From assembly GCA_002401055.1 (NCBI GenBank), contig NVRZ01000257.1, positions 1 through 5,143 on the forward strand: a stretch of DNA of 5,143 nt. Direction: 5' to 3'. This DNA is from Bacteroidota bacterium. Lineage in GTDB: Bacteria > Bacteroidota > Bacteroidia > NORP154. A program made the translations under genes and the position numbers. The notes beneath the pieces are model-generated. The model was not told the DNA's origin. It saw only the letters and a list, made by a program, of their open reading frames with translations, and made no database searches. Numbering within the stretch: position 1 is the first letter of the stretch; the number at the start of each line of letters is the position of its first letter. Shown here in pieces: positions 1 to 5,138 of this stretch.

Positions 1-360
1 GTCCAATTGAACTCCTACAAAAGTTGAGACTGCCGCGTCAGATCTTGCATGTCTTTTGTAATTAGTTACCCAAATGGGTAGTTGTCGTTCTTTGGCTTTT
101 TTGACTCTTTGAGCAACTTCTTCTAACCATTTGTTTTGTATCGGTAGCAGCCATTCTTTCCAATTGTCTTTGCCAATTGCAGGGTGCTGGCAATAGTGAT
201 TGACTAATAATTCTGCCCAGCTTTTTGAATAGAAGGATTCTGTTACTCCATCAGCAATTGCGAAACGATCGTCCGAAGTCTGAAAAGCATCTTGGCAGTC
301 ATCGGGTTTTTCTGCTTCTTTTTGGATTTTGTGAGCCGCTATCAGGTTAATTCTTAACAT
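1..360 (-). CDS. PP2C-family serine/threonine protein phosphatase, N-terminal part (runs off the left edge)
   Basis: This is the first 120 codons of a gene that continues past base 1. The ATG at 358-360 is well fixed, because an in-frame TAA lies only two codons upstream (367-369). The translation looks like a PP2C-type metal-dependent phosphatase. It has CQDAF at residues 22-26 with the metal-binding Asp24, FAIADGVTESFYS at 33-45 with the Asp37-Gly38 metal pair, and a later strand AAVSTFVGVQLD at 109-120 matching the family's gaaTfvgv-type segment. Such enzymes remove phosphate from Ser/Thr in the cytoplasm using two Mn/Mg ions. The gene lies downstream of a TerY-type vWA gene on the same strand. 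That pairing is typical of the TerY-P triad, where the phosphatase opposes a protein kinase. The remaining metal-binding aspartates and the kinase are not in view. The family call is fairly sure; the triad role is inferred. Confidence 0.8.
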   Translation of the reverse strand, partial: MLRINLIAAHKIQKEAEKPDDCQDAFQTSDDRFAIADGVTESFYSKSWAELLVNHYCQHPAIGKDNWKEWLLPIQNKWLEEVAQRVKKAKERQLPIWVTNYKRHARSDAAVSTFVGVQLD

Positions 361-378
361 GGGAAATTAGCTTTGAGT

Positions 379-489
379 CTAAAAATAATTTTTCATCTCT
401 TCCTCAGGGTAAATAACCGACTGCGGTTTAGCGGAAGACTTCTCAGAAGAGAATTGTACGAGCACGGAAACCCTTACTCCAGTACCATC
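379..489 (-). other. Possible out-of-frame C-terminal extension of the vWA gene
   Basis: The 127-nt space between the vWA stop (488-490) and the PP2C start (360) is not simply empty. Read in the +1 frame relative to the vWA gene, it is open for 36 codons. It begins DGTGVRVSVLVQF, passes into a Ser/Pro/Glu-rich tail, and ends at TAG (379-381), only 18 nt before the phosphatase ATG. Losing one A from the short A run just before the vWA stop would join the two frames as GSRVLSDGTGV. It could be a recent frameshift, a sequencing error, programmed frameshifting, or chance. A 36-codon open stretch in one of three frames is not rare. Otherwise the space shows only a 5+5 bp inverted repeat (439-449) and no recognisable terminator. 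Confidence 0.3.
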
Positions 490-1318
490 ACTTTAAAACC
501 CTTGAACCAAAGTTCAGCAATTTCATGAGCCCTTTGCCATCAGCATTAAAAAGGAACCCTCTTGCTTCAGGCTTGATGGAGAACTCCTTTTTAGCTGCTT
601 CTGCAATGGGATCTGAGAGCACAGTTGAAATATCAAATAAGAAATTTGCGAATTGGTTATTTTCAAACCCACTATTGCTACTTGGAAGTTCTATTTTTCC
701 ATCAGAGTCAGCCGAAATATGTGCGTTCAATAATATCAGCGGGCCATTAGTTGTTTCGATTTTCATCAACTCTTTAGCGGCCTTCGTGGATTCATCAAAA
801 TTCCCATACTGTTGCCATTCGTCAGGTTCTCCGTCTGTTATGTTAATAACAACGGGTGGAAAACTATGCTCGTTTTTAGTCAACCACTTCAATGCACCTT
901 CCTTAGCCAGCTCAAAGGCATCGGCCATTGCAGTACTTCCACTTGCAACGGGGTTGAGCCAAACTTGCAGTGGCACATCAATTTCAGTTTCCGCTCCCTT
1001 CCCATCAGAAAGCATTGCTGTTGACTTAGTAATTTGTTGGTTTTCCGCCAACTCAGAAGCATAACCTACAAATTGTCCCTTAGCTTTTGAACCGTAACCA
1101 ATAGCGGCTACCTCTACTCGGTCTTTAATTGTCTCTCCATGCGAACACCTTTCAATAATTTCAGCGATTACCTTGTTCACCGCTAACGCTGCAAATTCTG
1201 CTTTGTTTTGTGTAGCACTGTAAGGCTCGGCCATAGAACTGGACTGGTCAATCATAAGAATTATCAAACCGGGTTCCGTGCTGCTAAGTAGTTTTGTATG
1301 AATTAGTTTTTTTTGCAT
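488..1318 (-). CDS. TerY-type von Willebrand factor A (vWA) domain protein
   Basis: This encodes a soluble vWA protein of 276 residues when started at the ATG at 1316-1318. A longer version beginning with TTG at 1390 is possible, but its extra 24 residues are basic, Cys-containing and outside the domain. The MIDAS metal site is complete: DQSSSM at residues 24-29 (D-x-S-x-S), the Thr in SGSTAMADAF at about 129, and the Asp in NITDGEPD at about 162. The C-terminal segment EARGFLFNADGKGLMKLLNF resembles the end of TerY-family domains. Such domains mediate metal-dependent protein binding and do not catalyse reactions. With the PP2C gene downstream, the protein is probably the scaffold or sensor of a TerY-P phosphorylation triad. 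The codons after the ATG contain a run of eight A. The stop at 488-490 may be premature, because an open +1 frame continues towards the phosphatase gene. The domain call is very sure; the role is inferred. Confidence 0.88.
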   Translation of the reverse strand: MQKKLIHTKLLSSTEPGLIILMIDQSSSMAEPYSATQNKAEFAALAVNKVIAEIIERCSHGETIKDRVEVAAIGYGSKAKGQFVGYASELAENQQITKSTAMLSDGKGAETEIDVPLQVWLNPVASGSTAMADAFELAKEGALKWLTKNEHSFPPVVINITDGEPDEWQQYGNFDESTKAAKELMKIETTNGPLILLNAHISADSDGKIELPSSNSGFENNQFANFLFDISTVLSDPIAEAAKKEFSIKPEARGFLFNADGKGLMKLLNFGSRVLK

Positions 1319-1362
1319 GATTTCTAATTTTAAGGTTAGGCAATCAGATTTCTTCTTTCGGT

Positions 1363-1390
1363 AAAAGCTACACCTCAACTTGCAGTCCAA
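1363..1390 (-). promoter_or_regulatory. Weak candidate promoter for the vWA-PP2C cassette
   Basis: On the minus strand, TTG (1388-1390) is followed after 17 nt by TAGCTTTT (1363-1370). This resembles the Bacteroidota housekeeping promoter (TTTG, about 19 nt, TAnnTTTG), with a short spacer and a last-base mismatch. It would start transcription about 40 nt before the vWA ATG, which suits that start better than the upstream TTG. The cassette could equally be read through from the mobilisation operon, since no clear terminator separates them. Confidence 0.2.
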
Positions 1391-1443
1391 TCTATAATTA
1401 TGGACATGTTGGCATAATCATTGAAATATTCCTGTCAATGTGG

Positions 1444-1466
1444 CGCAGGAGTTAAACTCCTATGCG
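1444..1466. repeat. Compact imperfect palindrome between the mobilisation operon and the vWA cassette
   Basis: The core AGGAGTTAAACTCCT (1447-1461) is a perfect 7+7 bp inverted repeat around a single A. Beyond it, CGC (1444-1446) pairs with GCG (1464-1466) across a two-base bulge. As minus-strand RNA it would form about nine base pairs with a three-base loop. No T-run follows in the direction of transcription, so it is not a textbook intrinsic terminator. It lies 11 nt after the last gene of the mobilisation operon and about 125 nt before the vWA ATG. Possible roles are a repressor operator for the cassette, an atypical terminator, or a junction or recombination site. The structure is seen directly; the role is unknown. 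Confidence 0.6.
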
Positions 1467-1476
1467 ATTTCTCAGT

Positions 1477-1680
1477 TCACCAATCTCTTCGGTCATAAAT
1501 CAGAACTTGGAACAGCCATTTCAAGAATTTCCAAATCACTCTAATTCCTTTCAATATCAAATCCCAAACCTTTCGGGCAAGAGGAAACATAAAGTACGTG
1601 CCCCCTTTTGTTTTGAATACCCATTTAGAGAAAAGGGAGTAAATAATGAAGACGACCAAGATTGCGAAAAGTGTTTTCAA
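1477..1680 (-). CDS. Small single-pass membrane protein at the end of the mobilisation operon
   Basis: I do not recognise this 67-residue protein. It begins with one strong hydrophobic helix (about residues 4-18, LFAILVVFIIYSLF). A basic, aromatic region follows, then a second amphipathic segment IWKFLKWLFQVLIY (49-62) and the ending DRRDW. The start is uncertain. TTG at 1678-1680 is the best codon available, no ATG lies upstream in frame, and the frame opens after a TAA at 1705-1707 inside the end of the coupling-protein gene. Only 10 nt separate the TTG from that gene's stop, so the two are probably translated together. WKFLKWLF (50-57) resembles WRFLRWLF at the very start of the coupling protein (residues 3-10), which itself lacks a membrane anchor. 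A membrane partner of the coupling protein is a plausible inference. The hydrophobic pattern and tight spacing argue for a real gene. Confidence 0.6.
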   Translation of the reverse strand: MKTLFAILVVFIIYSLFSKWVFKTKGGTYFMFPLARKVWDLILKGIRVIWKFLKWLFQVLIYDRRDW

Positions 1681-1690
1681 AATGATTGGG

Positions 1691-3067
1691 TTAAGTTCTT
1701 GTTTTTAGCGTCATGCTCATGCTTTCAAACCATGCAACTGTCTTTAGTCTTATGGGCAATTCGTTCCCGTGAACAAAGATTCCGTGTTGAGATTTCAGAG
1801 TTCTGATTTCATCAGGTGTGAGCAGTAAACGTCCCATATTCCTATATCTATTTTGCATACCATCTCCATGTGATTCATACCCTCCCTCTCTATAGGAAAT
1901 TGTTCGTGATCCGAGCATACGAGAAAGTTCCTCGCACGTTTGCAAGCTGAGTCCTGGGTAATAAATTCGGCTGGAACATCCACCGTTCAGGATGGTTGAG
2001 GCATCTGATTGACCGTAGGTATTAACCAATTGCTGAATATCCTGCAAAACTATGCTAATGGAGCATTTGCGCTTCCTTAGGGTCGTTATGATCGTACTGA
2101 ACGAAGGGAGCTTTCCTGAGTTACCAAATTCATCAAGAAAGAACATGACGGGAATGTAGGATTGTCCAGCTTGTTTTTTCTGCATACAGAAGTTGAAAAT
2201 ATCGCTGTATAAAAGAGAAATAATAAATGAGTAATACTGGACCTCATGCTCTGGGACAATGATGAAAATGACAGTTTTATCAGTACGTAAAGATTCAAAA
2301 TCAAGCGTTTCCCCTTCAGTCAGTTTTGCGATGTTTGGGTCGGAAAGTTTACCAAGAGCAGCCTTCGCCGTTGAAAGCATTCCATCAAACACTTTATCGT
2401 CCTGACTTATAAAAGCTTTTAGATCATTGAATGTAGCTTGATCCAAGCCCTTCATGCTTGCGGCTGCCTTTTTTGTATCGTACCCAAGCATATTTAAAAG
2501 CTCCTTCAGCTTGAACAAATTTGCATCTTGCGGGTTCTTTTGGCTTTTCAGGGCACGAATACAAATATTAATGATCTGCTTTGCACCGTCATTCCAGAAG
2601 GCATCTTTCTGAAAGCTCGTTTTTGGATAGGCAGCTTCGACTAAAATTTCAGCCGTCTTTTGAATCTCCGTGTGCGTATGGCAACGATGAAGCGAGTTGT
2701 ATTGCAAGGAAGCGTTTACATCTGCTACATTCAACACTTTTACCTGATACCCAATTTTGCGAAGATGAGGGGCGGTCAAATCGTAAATCTCACCACTGGG
2801 GTCGGTGATTACGGCAGAATTTTTTTTGAGGTTTAGGACGTTTGGAATGATGAATCTCGTTGTTTTTCCAGTACCACTTGGTGCAAGAACACAACAATGA
2901 GCGTAACTCCGCTTCAACGAAATTTTATTCACTCCATCTATAACTAAACCGTTCTTCCATCTTGCTAGAACTAAAAGCCTCCAAATACCCGTAGCAAAAC
3001 GAGCACTTCCGTGTATGTTCCGGTTGTAGGAAAAACTAAAGAGCCATCTTAAAAAACGCCAAAGCAT
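1691..3067 (-). CDS. VirD4/TraG-type type IV coupling protein (conjugative DNA transfer ATPase) without a membrane anchor
   Basis: The product has 458 residues and starts at the ATG at 3065-3067. It is a P-loop ATPase of the VirD4/TraG class, which links a relaxase-DNA complex to a type IV secretion channel and powers its export. Walker A is APSGTGKTT (62-70). The family's second motif is TDPSGEIYD (88-96). Walker B is VMFFLDEFGNSGKLPSF (307-323) with Asp312 and Glu313, and SIVLQDIQQL further on fits the motif III glutamine region. The N-terminus has only a short aromatic-basic stretch, LWRFLRWLFSF (2-12), instead of the usual pair of transmembrane helices, so the protein is shorter than many relatives. 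Membrane attachment must then come from that stretch or a partner such as the small membrane protein downstream. In Bacteroidota elements the equivalent gene is often called mobC, a name also used for a different accessory protein, so no symbol is given. The family is very sure. Confidence 0.92.
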   Translation of the reverse strand: MLWRFLRWLFSFSYNRNIHGSARFATGIWRLLVLARWKNGLVIDGVNKISLKRSYAHCCVLAPSGTGKTTRFIIPNVLNLKKNSAVITDPSGEIYDLTAPHLRKIGYQVKVLNVADVNASLQYNSLHRCHTHTEIQKTAEILVEAAYPKTSFQKDAFWNDGAKQIINICIRALKSQKNPQDANLFKLKELLNMLGYDTKKAAASMKGLDQATFNDLKAFISQDDKVFDGMLSTAKAALGKLSDPNIAKLTEGETLDFESLRTDKTVIFIIVPEHEVQYYSFIISLLYSDIFNFCMQKKQAGQSYIPVMFFLDEFGNSGKLPSFSTIITTLRKRKCSISIVLQDIQQLVNTYGQSDASTILNGGCSSRIYYPGLSLQTCEELSRMLGSRTISYREGGYESHGDGMQNRYRNMGRLLLTPDEIRTLKSQHGIFVHGNELPIRLKTVAWFESMSMTLKTRT

Positions 3068-3070
3068 ATA

Positions 3071-3101
3071 AAGTGGTTAAAAATTAAAAACACAGTTTTC
3101 C
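3071..3101 (-). repeat. Leader element, copy 1 (before the coupling-protein gene)
   Basis: This element almost fills the 42-nt gap between relaxase and coupling-protein genes. On the plus strand it has AAGTGGTTAA (3071-3080), six A/T-rich bases, the small inverted repeat AAAAC-ACA-GTTTT (3087-3099) and CC. The second copy, before the MobC-like gene, matches at 9 of 10 bases in the first block and 12 of 13 in the second, with a spacer two bases longer. On the coding strand TTAACC ends 7 nt before the ATG. A binding site for an element-encoded regulator, or a translation leader, is possible. Confidence 0.55.
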
Positions 3102-3109
3102 TTCCTCAT

Positions 3110-3988
3110 TCAACGATTCCTTCCTTTTCCGAGATTCCTTCTTTCCTCTTTTTCCTGAATTATTTTTTCGAGTTCTTTCACTCGCTCGTAATTACGTTCC
3201 AATAACTGGATTTCTCTTTCGGGAACATCCAACGTTTTAAAGCGAAACTTCCTGCCGTTATATTGAATTCCATTCACTTTTTCTCGGTATTTATACAGCG
3301 CAACTCCCTGTGAAATGATCCGATTGAAAAAGTCGTTCTTACTTTCGGATTTTTGAAGGCAGTCTTTGAGCAGCTCACTCACTATTTCTTTATCCGATTT
3401 TTTTCCGGTACGCCTTTTAAACTGAATTTCTCGATCATTCTGTTTTGCCTTCTCTTGGTCAAACTCAACAAAACGGTCTTTCTGCCATTTATTCAAGTAA
3501 CAAAGGGAATTTTCCAACTCTGGGTATTTTTCTGCTTGGTACGCCTCTATATCCTTTCTCAACCCCTTAAATCGGTTATTGTCCAAACGAAGCGTTTTAG
3601 AACTTTTGTACTCCGTCCCTGAGAAGCAAAAGTGAATGTGAACATTTTCGTTTTCTATATGGGGCTTGGCAAAGCAAAGCGCCCGATCTCCACGCAATTC
3701 AATAAATTTTTGGGCCATGTCCTCCAGAGCCTTTAAACTTATCCTTCCTTTGTCTTTAGGTGAAAAACTGAGTATTTCATGGTATAAAATCACACCCCTT
3801 TTGCGTTTTTTTCTGAACTGATCATTTACCCCAAATTCCCTGACAATCGCCTCCTTCTCTGTAGAGCGCAGATTATGATAGATCGTAAACGTCTGATCTT
3901 CACGTATGCGTCCTTGATCACTCATGATGTAATCTATGAGTTCTGAGAAACGCTTCGTTTTGTATCGGCTTGTTTTTACAATCATCAT
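3110..3988 (-). CDS. MOBP-type relaxase (MobA/VirD2-like mobilisation nuclease)
   Basis: This 292-residue protein is the relaxase. It would nick the origin of transfer, stay covalently bound to the 5' end through a tyrosine, and lead the strand into the recipient. The N-terminal two-thirds fit the relaxase/mobilisation nuclease family. SELIDYI (15-21) offers Tyr20 as the likely catalytic residue. YHEILSF (69-75) is the conserved central strand. PHIENENVHIHFCFSG (109-124) carries the metal-binding His110, His117 and His119, with Glu112 where many relatives have Asp. A later GIQYNGRKFRFKTLDV segment resembles the conserved C-terminal strand seen in relatives. The last 30 residues are charged and probably helical. 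The ATG (3986-3988) overlaps the TGA of the MobC-like gene as ATGA, indicating coupled translation; a second ATG follows at once. Length is near that of compact Bacteroidota mobilisation relaxases. The family is very sure; Tyr20 is inferred from position. Confidence 0.92.
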   Translation of the reverse strand: MMIVKTSRYKTKRFSELIDYIMSDQGRIREDQTFTIYHNLRSTEKEAIVREFGVNDQFRKKRKRGVILYHEILSFSPKDKGRISLKALEDMAQKFIELRGDRALCFAKPHIENENVHIHFCFSGTEYKSSKTLRLDNNRFKGLRKDIEAYQAEKYPELENSLCYLNKWQKDRFVEFDQEKAKQNDREIQFKRRTGKKSDKEIVSELLKDCLQKSESKNDFFNRIISQGVALYKYREKVNGIQYNGRKFRFKTLDVPEREIQLLERNYERVKELEKIIQEKEERRNLGKGRNR

Positions 3989-4524
3989 TTTTGTTTGTAC
4001 TTAGAAAGTAGATTCTCCAGTTGTTCAACAAGTTCGGGGTGCTTTTTAATGGCAAATTCAACTAAGTGGTGAACCTTGAGCGGCTCTCGGAAAGCCTTAG
4101 AAATTTTTCCTTCCAATTCATTCAGTTGGTTCTGAATCTCTGCAATCGTTTCTTTAGGAAGGTAATTGTTTTGGTGGGCGTACCGAACCAACTGATTGAC
4201 GTTATTTCCTATCCTGCGTATGGCGAGTTCTAGTTCCTGGACAACACTATCGCTGGGGAGTAAATATTTTTCTGCTACTTGGGCAAGAGCCGCTTGCTTG
4301 ATGAAAGGGGCCAGTTTTATCTTGTGCTTCTTGGCGGCTTTACACAGTACAGAGAATTCTTTCCGCGTTAAGATGATTTCCTTTCTGACATTTTTTTCCC
4401 GAAACTCTTTCTGCTTTTCTTTTGAATACTTTCTCCGATACTCCTTTTTGGCCTCCTCTATTTCTTCTTTTGTCCCGTGTTCCAGCACTCCTGTTTCAAA
4501 CAAATATTTGAGTAAAGTTTGCAT
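3985..4524 (-). CDS. mobC: MobC-like relaxosome accessory protein (ribbon-helix-helix)
   Basis: This 179-residue protein starts at the ATG at 4522-4524. A charged, probably helical N-terminus (about 15-46) precedes VRKEIILTRKEFSVLCKAAK with a following helix (46-80), the pattern of a ribbon-helix-helix DNA-binding fold. AIRRIGNNVNQLVRYAHQ (101-118) is the signature of the bacterial mobilisation protein MobC family (Pfam MobC). The C-terminal third is helical and may mediate dimer or relaxase contacts. Such proteins bind the origin of transfer as dimers, help melt or bend the nick region and recruit the relaxase. The ATGA overlap with the relaxase gene supports a joint role. The name follows the RSF1010/Pfam convention; in Bacteroidota literature the equivalent gene is often mobA. 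The protein may also control its own operon, and the repeated element just upstream is a candidate site. The family is sure; autoregulation is speculative. Confidence 0.87.
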   Translation of the reverse strand: MQTLLKYLFETGVLEHGTKEEIEEAKKEYRRKYSKEKQKEFREKNVRKEIILTRKEFSVLCKAAKKHKIKLAPFIKQAALAQVAEKYLLPSDSVVQELELAIRRIGNNVNQLVRYAHQNNYLPKETIAEIQNQLNELEGKISKAFREPLKVHHLVEFAIKKHPELVEQLENLLSKYKQK

Positions 4525-4530
4525 TTCATT

Positions 4531-4564
4531 AATTGGTTAAATGAACTCAAAACGCAGTTTTTCC
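4531..4564 (-). repeat. Leader element, copy 2 (before the MobC-like gene)
   Basis: This copy sits in the 51-nt gap upstream of the MobC-like gene. On the plus strand it reads AATTGGTTAA (4531-4540), eight spacer bases, AAAAC-GCA-GTTTT (4549-4561), then T and CC. It parallels the copy at 3071-3101 block by block and in the same orientation relative to the next gene. On the coding strand TTTAACC ends 10 nt before the ATG. The 5+5 bp arms around a 3-nt centre suit a small dimeric DNA-binding protein or a weak RNA hairpin. Part of an origin of transfer is possible, but no nick site is recognisable. Confidence 0.55.
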
Positions 4565-4575
4565 AGAAGAAGAAA

Positions 4576-4863
4576 TTAACGTTCTCTACTTATGTCATTT
4601 TTTTGCTTTTTCCTCTTCAAAATGCCATCTATTTCCTTATTTCGTAATCGCTGTAATCCTTTTCCCTTGTCCCATAGTCCTTGCCTGTACCCATCACGCA
4701 TACCTTCGCAAAAACTATCAGCATACGCACTCAAGAAAAGGGCTTTGAATGAACTCATGAGACGGTAATTTATCTTTTTCCCAGCGAGAGCGAGTTCATA
4801 CCCTTTGTCGTATCCACCTGAATAGGCCTTTGGGTCAGAATAGCGTGGTTTTTTGTAGATCAC
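4576..4863 (-). CDS. Small charged protein of unknown function, second of a paralogous pair
   Basis: I do not recognise this 95-residue protein. It starts at a GTG (4861-4863) overlapping the TGA of the preceding gene as GTGA, so the two are probably translationally coupled. It has no signal peptide or convincing membrane segment. Near the N-terminus is SGGYDKGYELA (15-25), then SFCEGMRDGYRQG (50-62), so a Y/F-x-x-G pattern occurs twice. The C-terminus is strongly basic, with RNKEIDGILKRKKQK (74-88) and ending RER. The same three blocks appear at nearly the same spacing in the preceding gene, pointing to an ancestral tandem duplication. Its place at the head of the mobilisation operon suggests an accessory role in relaxosome assembly or regulation, or in DNA binding through the basic tail. 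That role is inference from neighbours only. Confidence 0.7.
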   Translation of the reverse strand: MIYKKPRYSDPKAYSGGYDKGYELALAGKKINYRLMSSFKALFLSAYADSFCEGMRDGYRQGLWDKGKGLQRLRNKEIDGILKRKKQKNDISRER

Positions 4864-5138
4864 CGTTCGCGTCCTTTCTTTTCTTTCCCTTTTTCCTTCT
4901 TTTTATCCATGATCTCATCCAATTCTTTATCTCTTTCTTGTTCTTTGGCTTTTGCTAGTTTTTTCTCCAGTCTTGATTGTTCTTTGCCGTCAGCTATTCC
5001 AGCGCAGTAATCATCGTTTTTATTTCGTTCGCACATAGAATCTAAAGCCTTGATCAACTCAATGTCTTTCCCCTCTGTAAGAAATGATTCCAAAGCGTAA
5101 CCCACATTAAAACCAGATAAATATTTTGTCGTATCCAT
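4860..5138 (-). CDS. Small charged protein of unknown function, first of a paralogous pair
   Basis: I do not recognise this 92-residue protein. It starts at the ATG at 5136-5138, five bases inside the right edge, so its upstream signals, and any in-frame extension beyond the edge, cannot be judged. The N-terminal half has YLSGFNVGYALE (6-17) and DYCAGIADGKEQ (43-54). The C-terminal half is a very charged, probably helical stretch rich in Lys and Glu, containing RDKELDEIMDKKKEK (69-83) and ending RER. These blocks correspond to those of the next gene (GYDKGY, FCEGMRDG, RNKEIDGILKRKKQK). It is probably cytoplasmic, with no signal peptide or membrane helix. The K/E-rich tail may form a coiled coil or bind nucleic acid. 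Membership of the mobilisation operon follows from the GTGA overlap and shared strand; the function is unknown. Confidence 0.7.
   Translation of the reverse strand: MDTTKYLSGFNVGYALESFLTEGKDIELIKALDSMCERNKNDDYCAGIADGKEQSRLEKKLAKAKEQERDKELDEIMDKKKEKGKEKKGRER

Noticed and set aside
439..449. CTTCT-C-AGAAG inverted repeat between the vWA and phosphatase genes
   Set aside because: Only five base pairs with a one-base centre and no T-run. It is too weak to call a terminator or operator and falls inside the possible coding extension.
525..1064. Plus-strand open frame of 179 codons opposite the vWA gene
   Set aside because: It lies wholly antisense to a gene with a clear vWA domain. Its translation is low-complexity and Ser-rich with no recognisable motif.
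1319..1390. N-terminal extension of the vWA protein from a TTG at 1388-1390
   Set aside because: The added 24 residues are basic and Cys-containing, outside the domain. An ATG at 1316-1318 sits at a natural distance before the first strand, and a candidate promoter overlaps the extension.
1462..1806. Plus-strand open frame of 114 codons beginning at the palindrome
   Set aside because: It is antisense to the small membrane protein gene and the end of the coupling-protein gene, with no domain or ribosome-binding context. The minus-strand reading explains the region better.
3353..3622. Plus-strand open frame with a hydrophobic translation inside the relaxase gene
   Set aside because: It is antisense to conserved relaxase sequence. 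The hydrophobicity follows from the Lys/Glu-rich codons on the real strand.
4196..4540. Plus-strand open frame of 114 codons opposite the MobC-like gene
   Set aside because: It is antisense to the MobC signature and the ribbon-helix-helix region, and is Ser/Phe-rich as expected for a shadow of a charged helical protein.
4525..4575. Origin of transfer in the gap before the MobC-like gene
   Set aside because: The location is reasonable, but there is no recognisable nick-site consensus and only a 5-bp inverted repeat. It is recorded as a repeated leader element instead.
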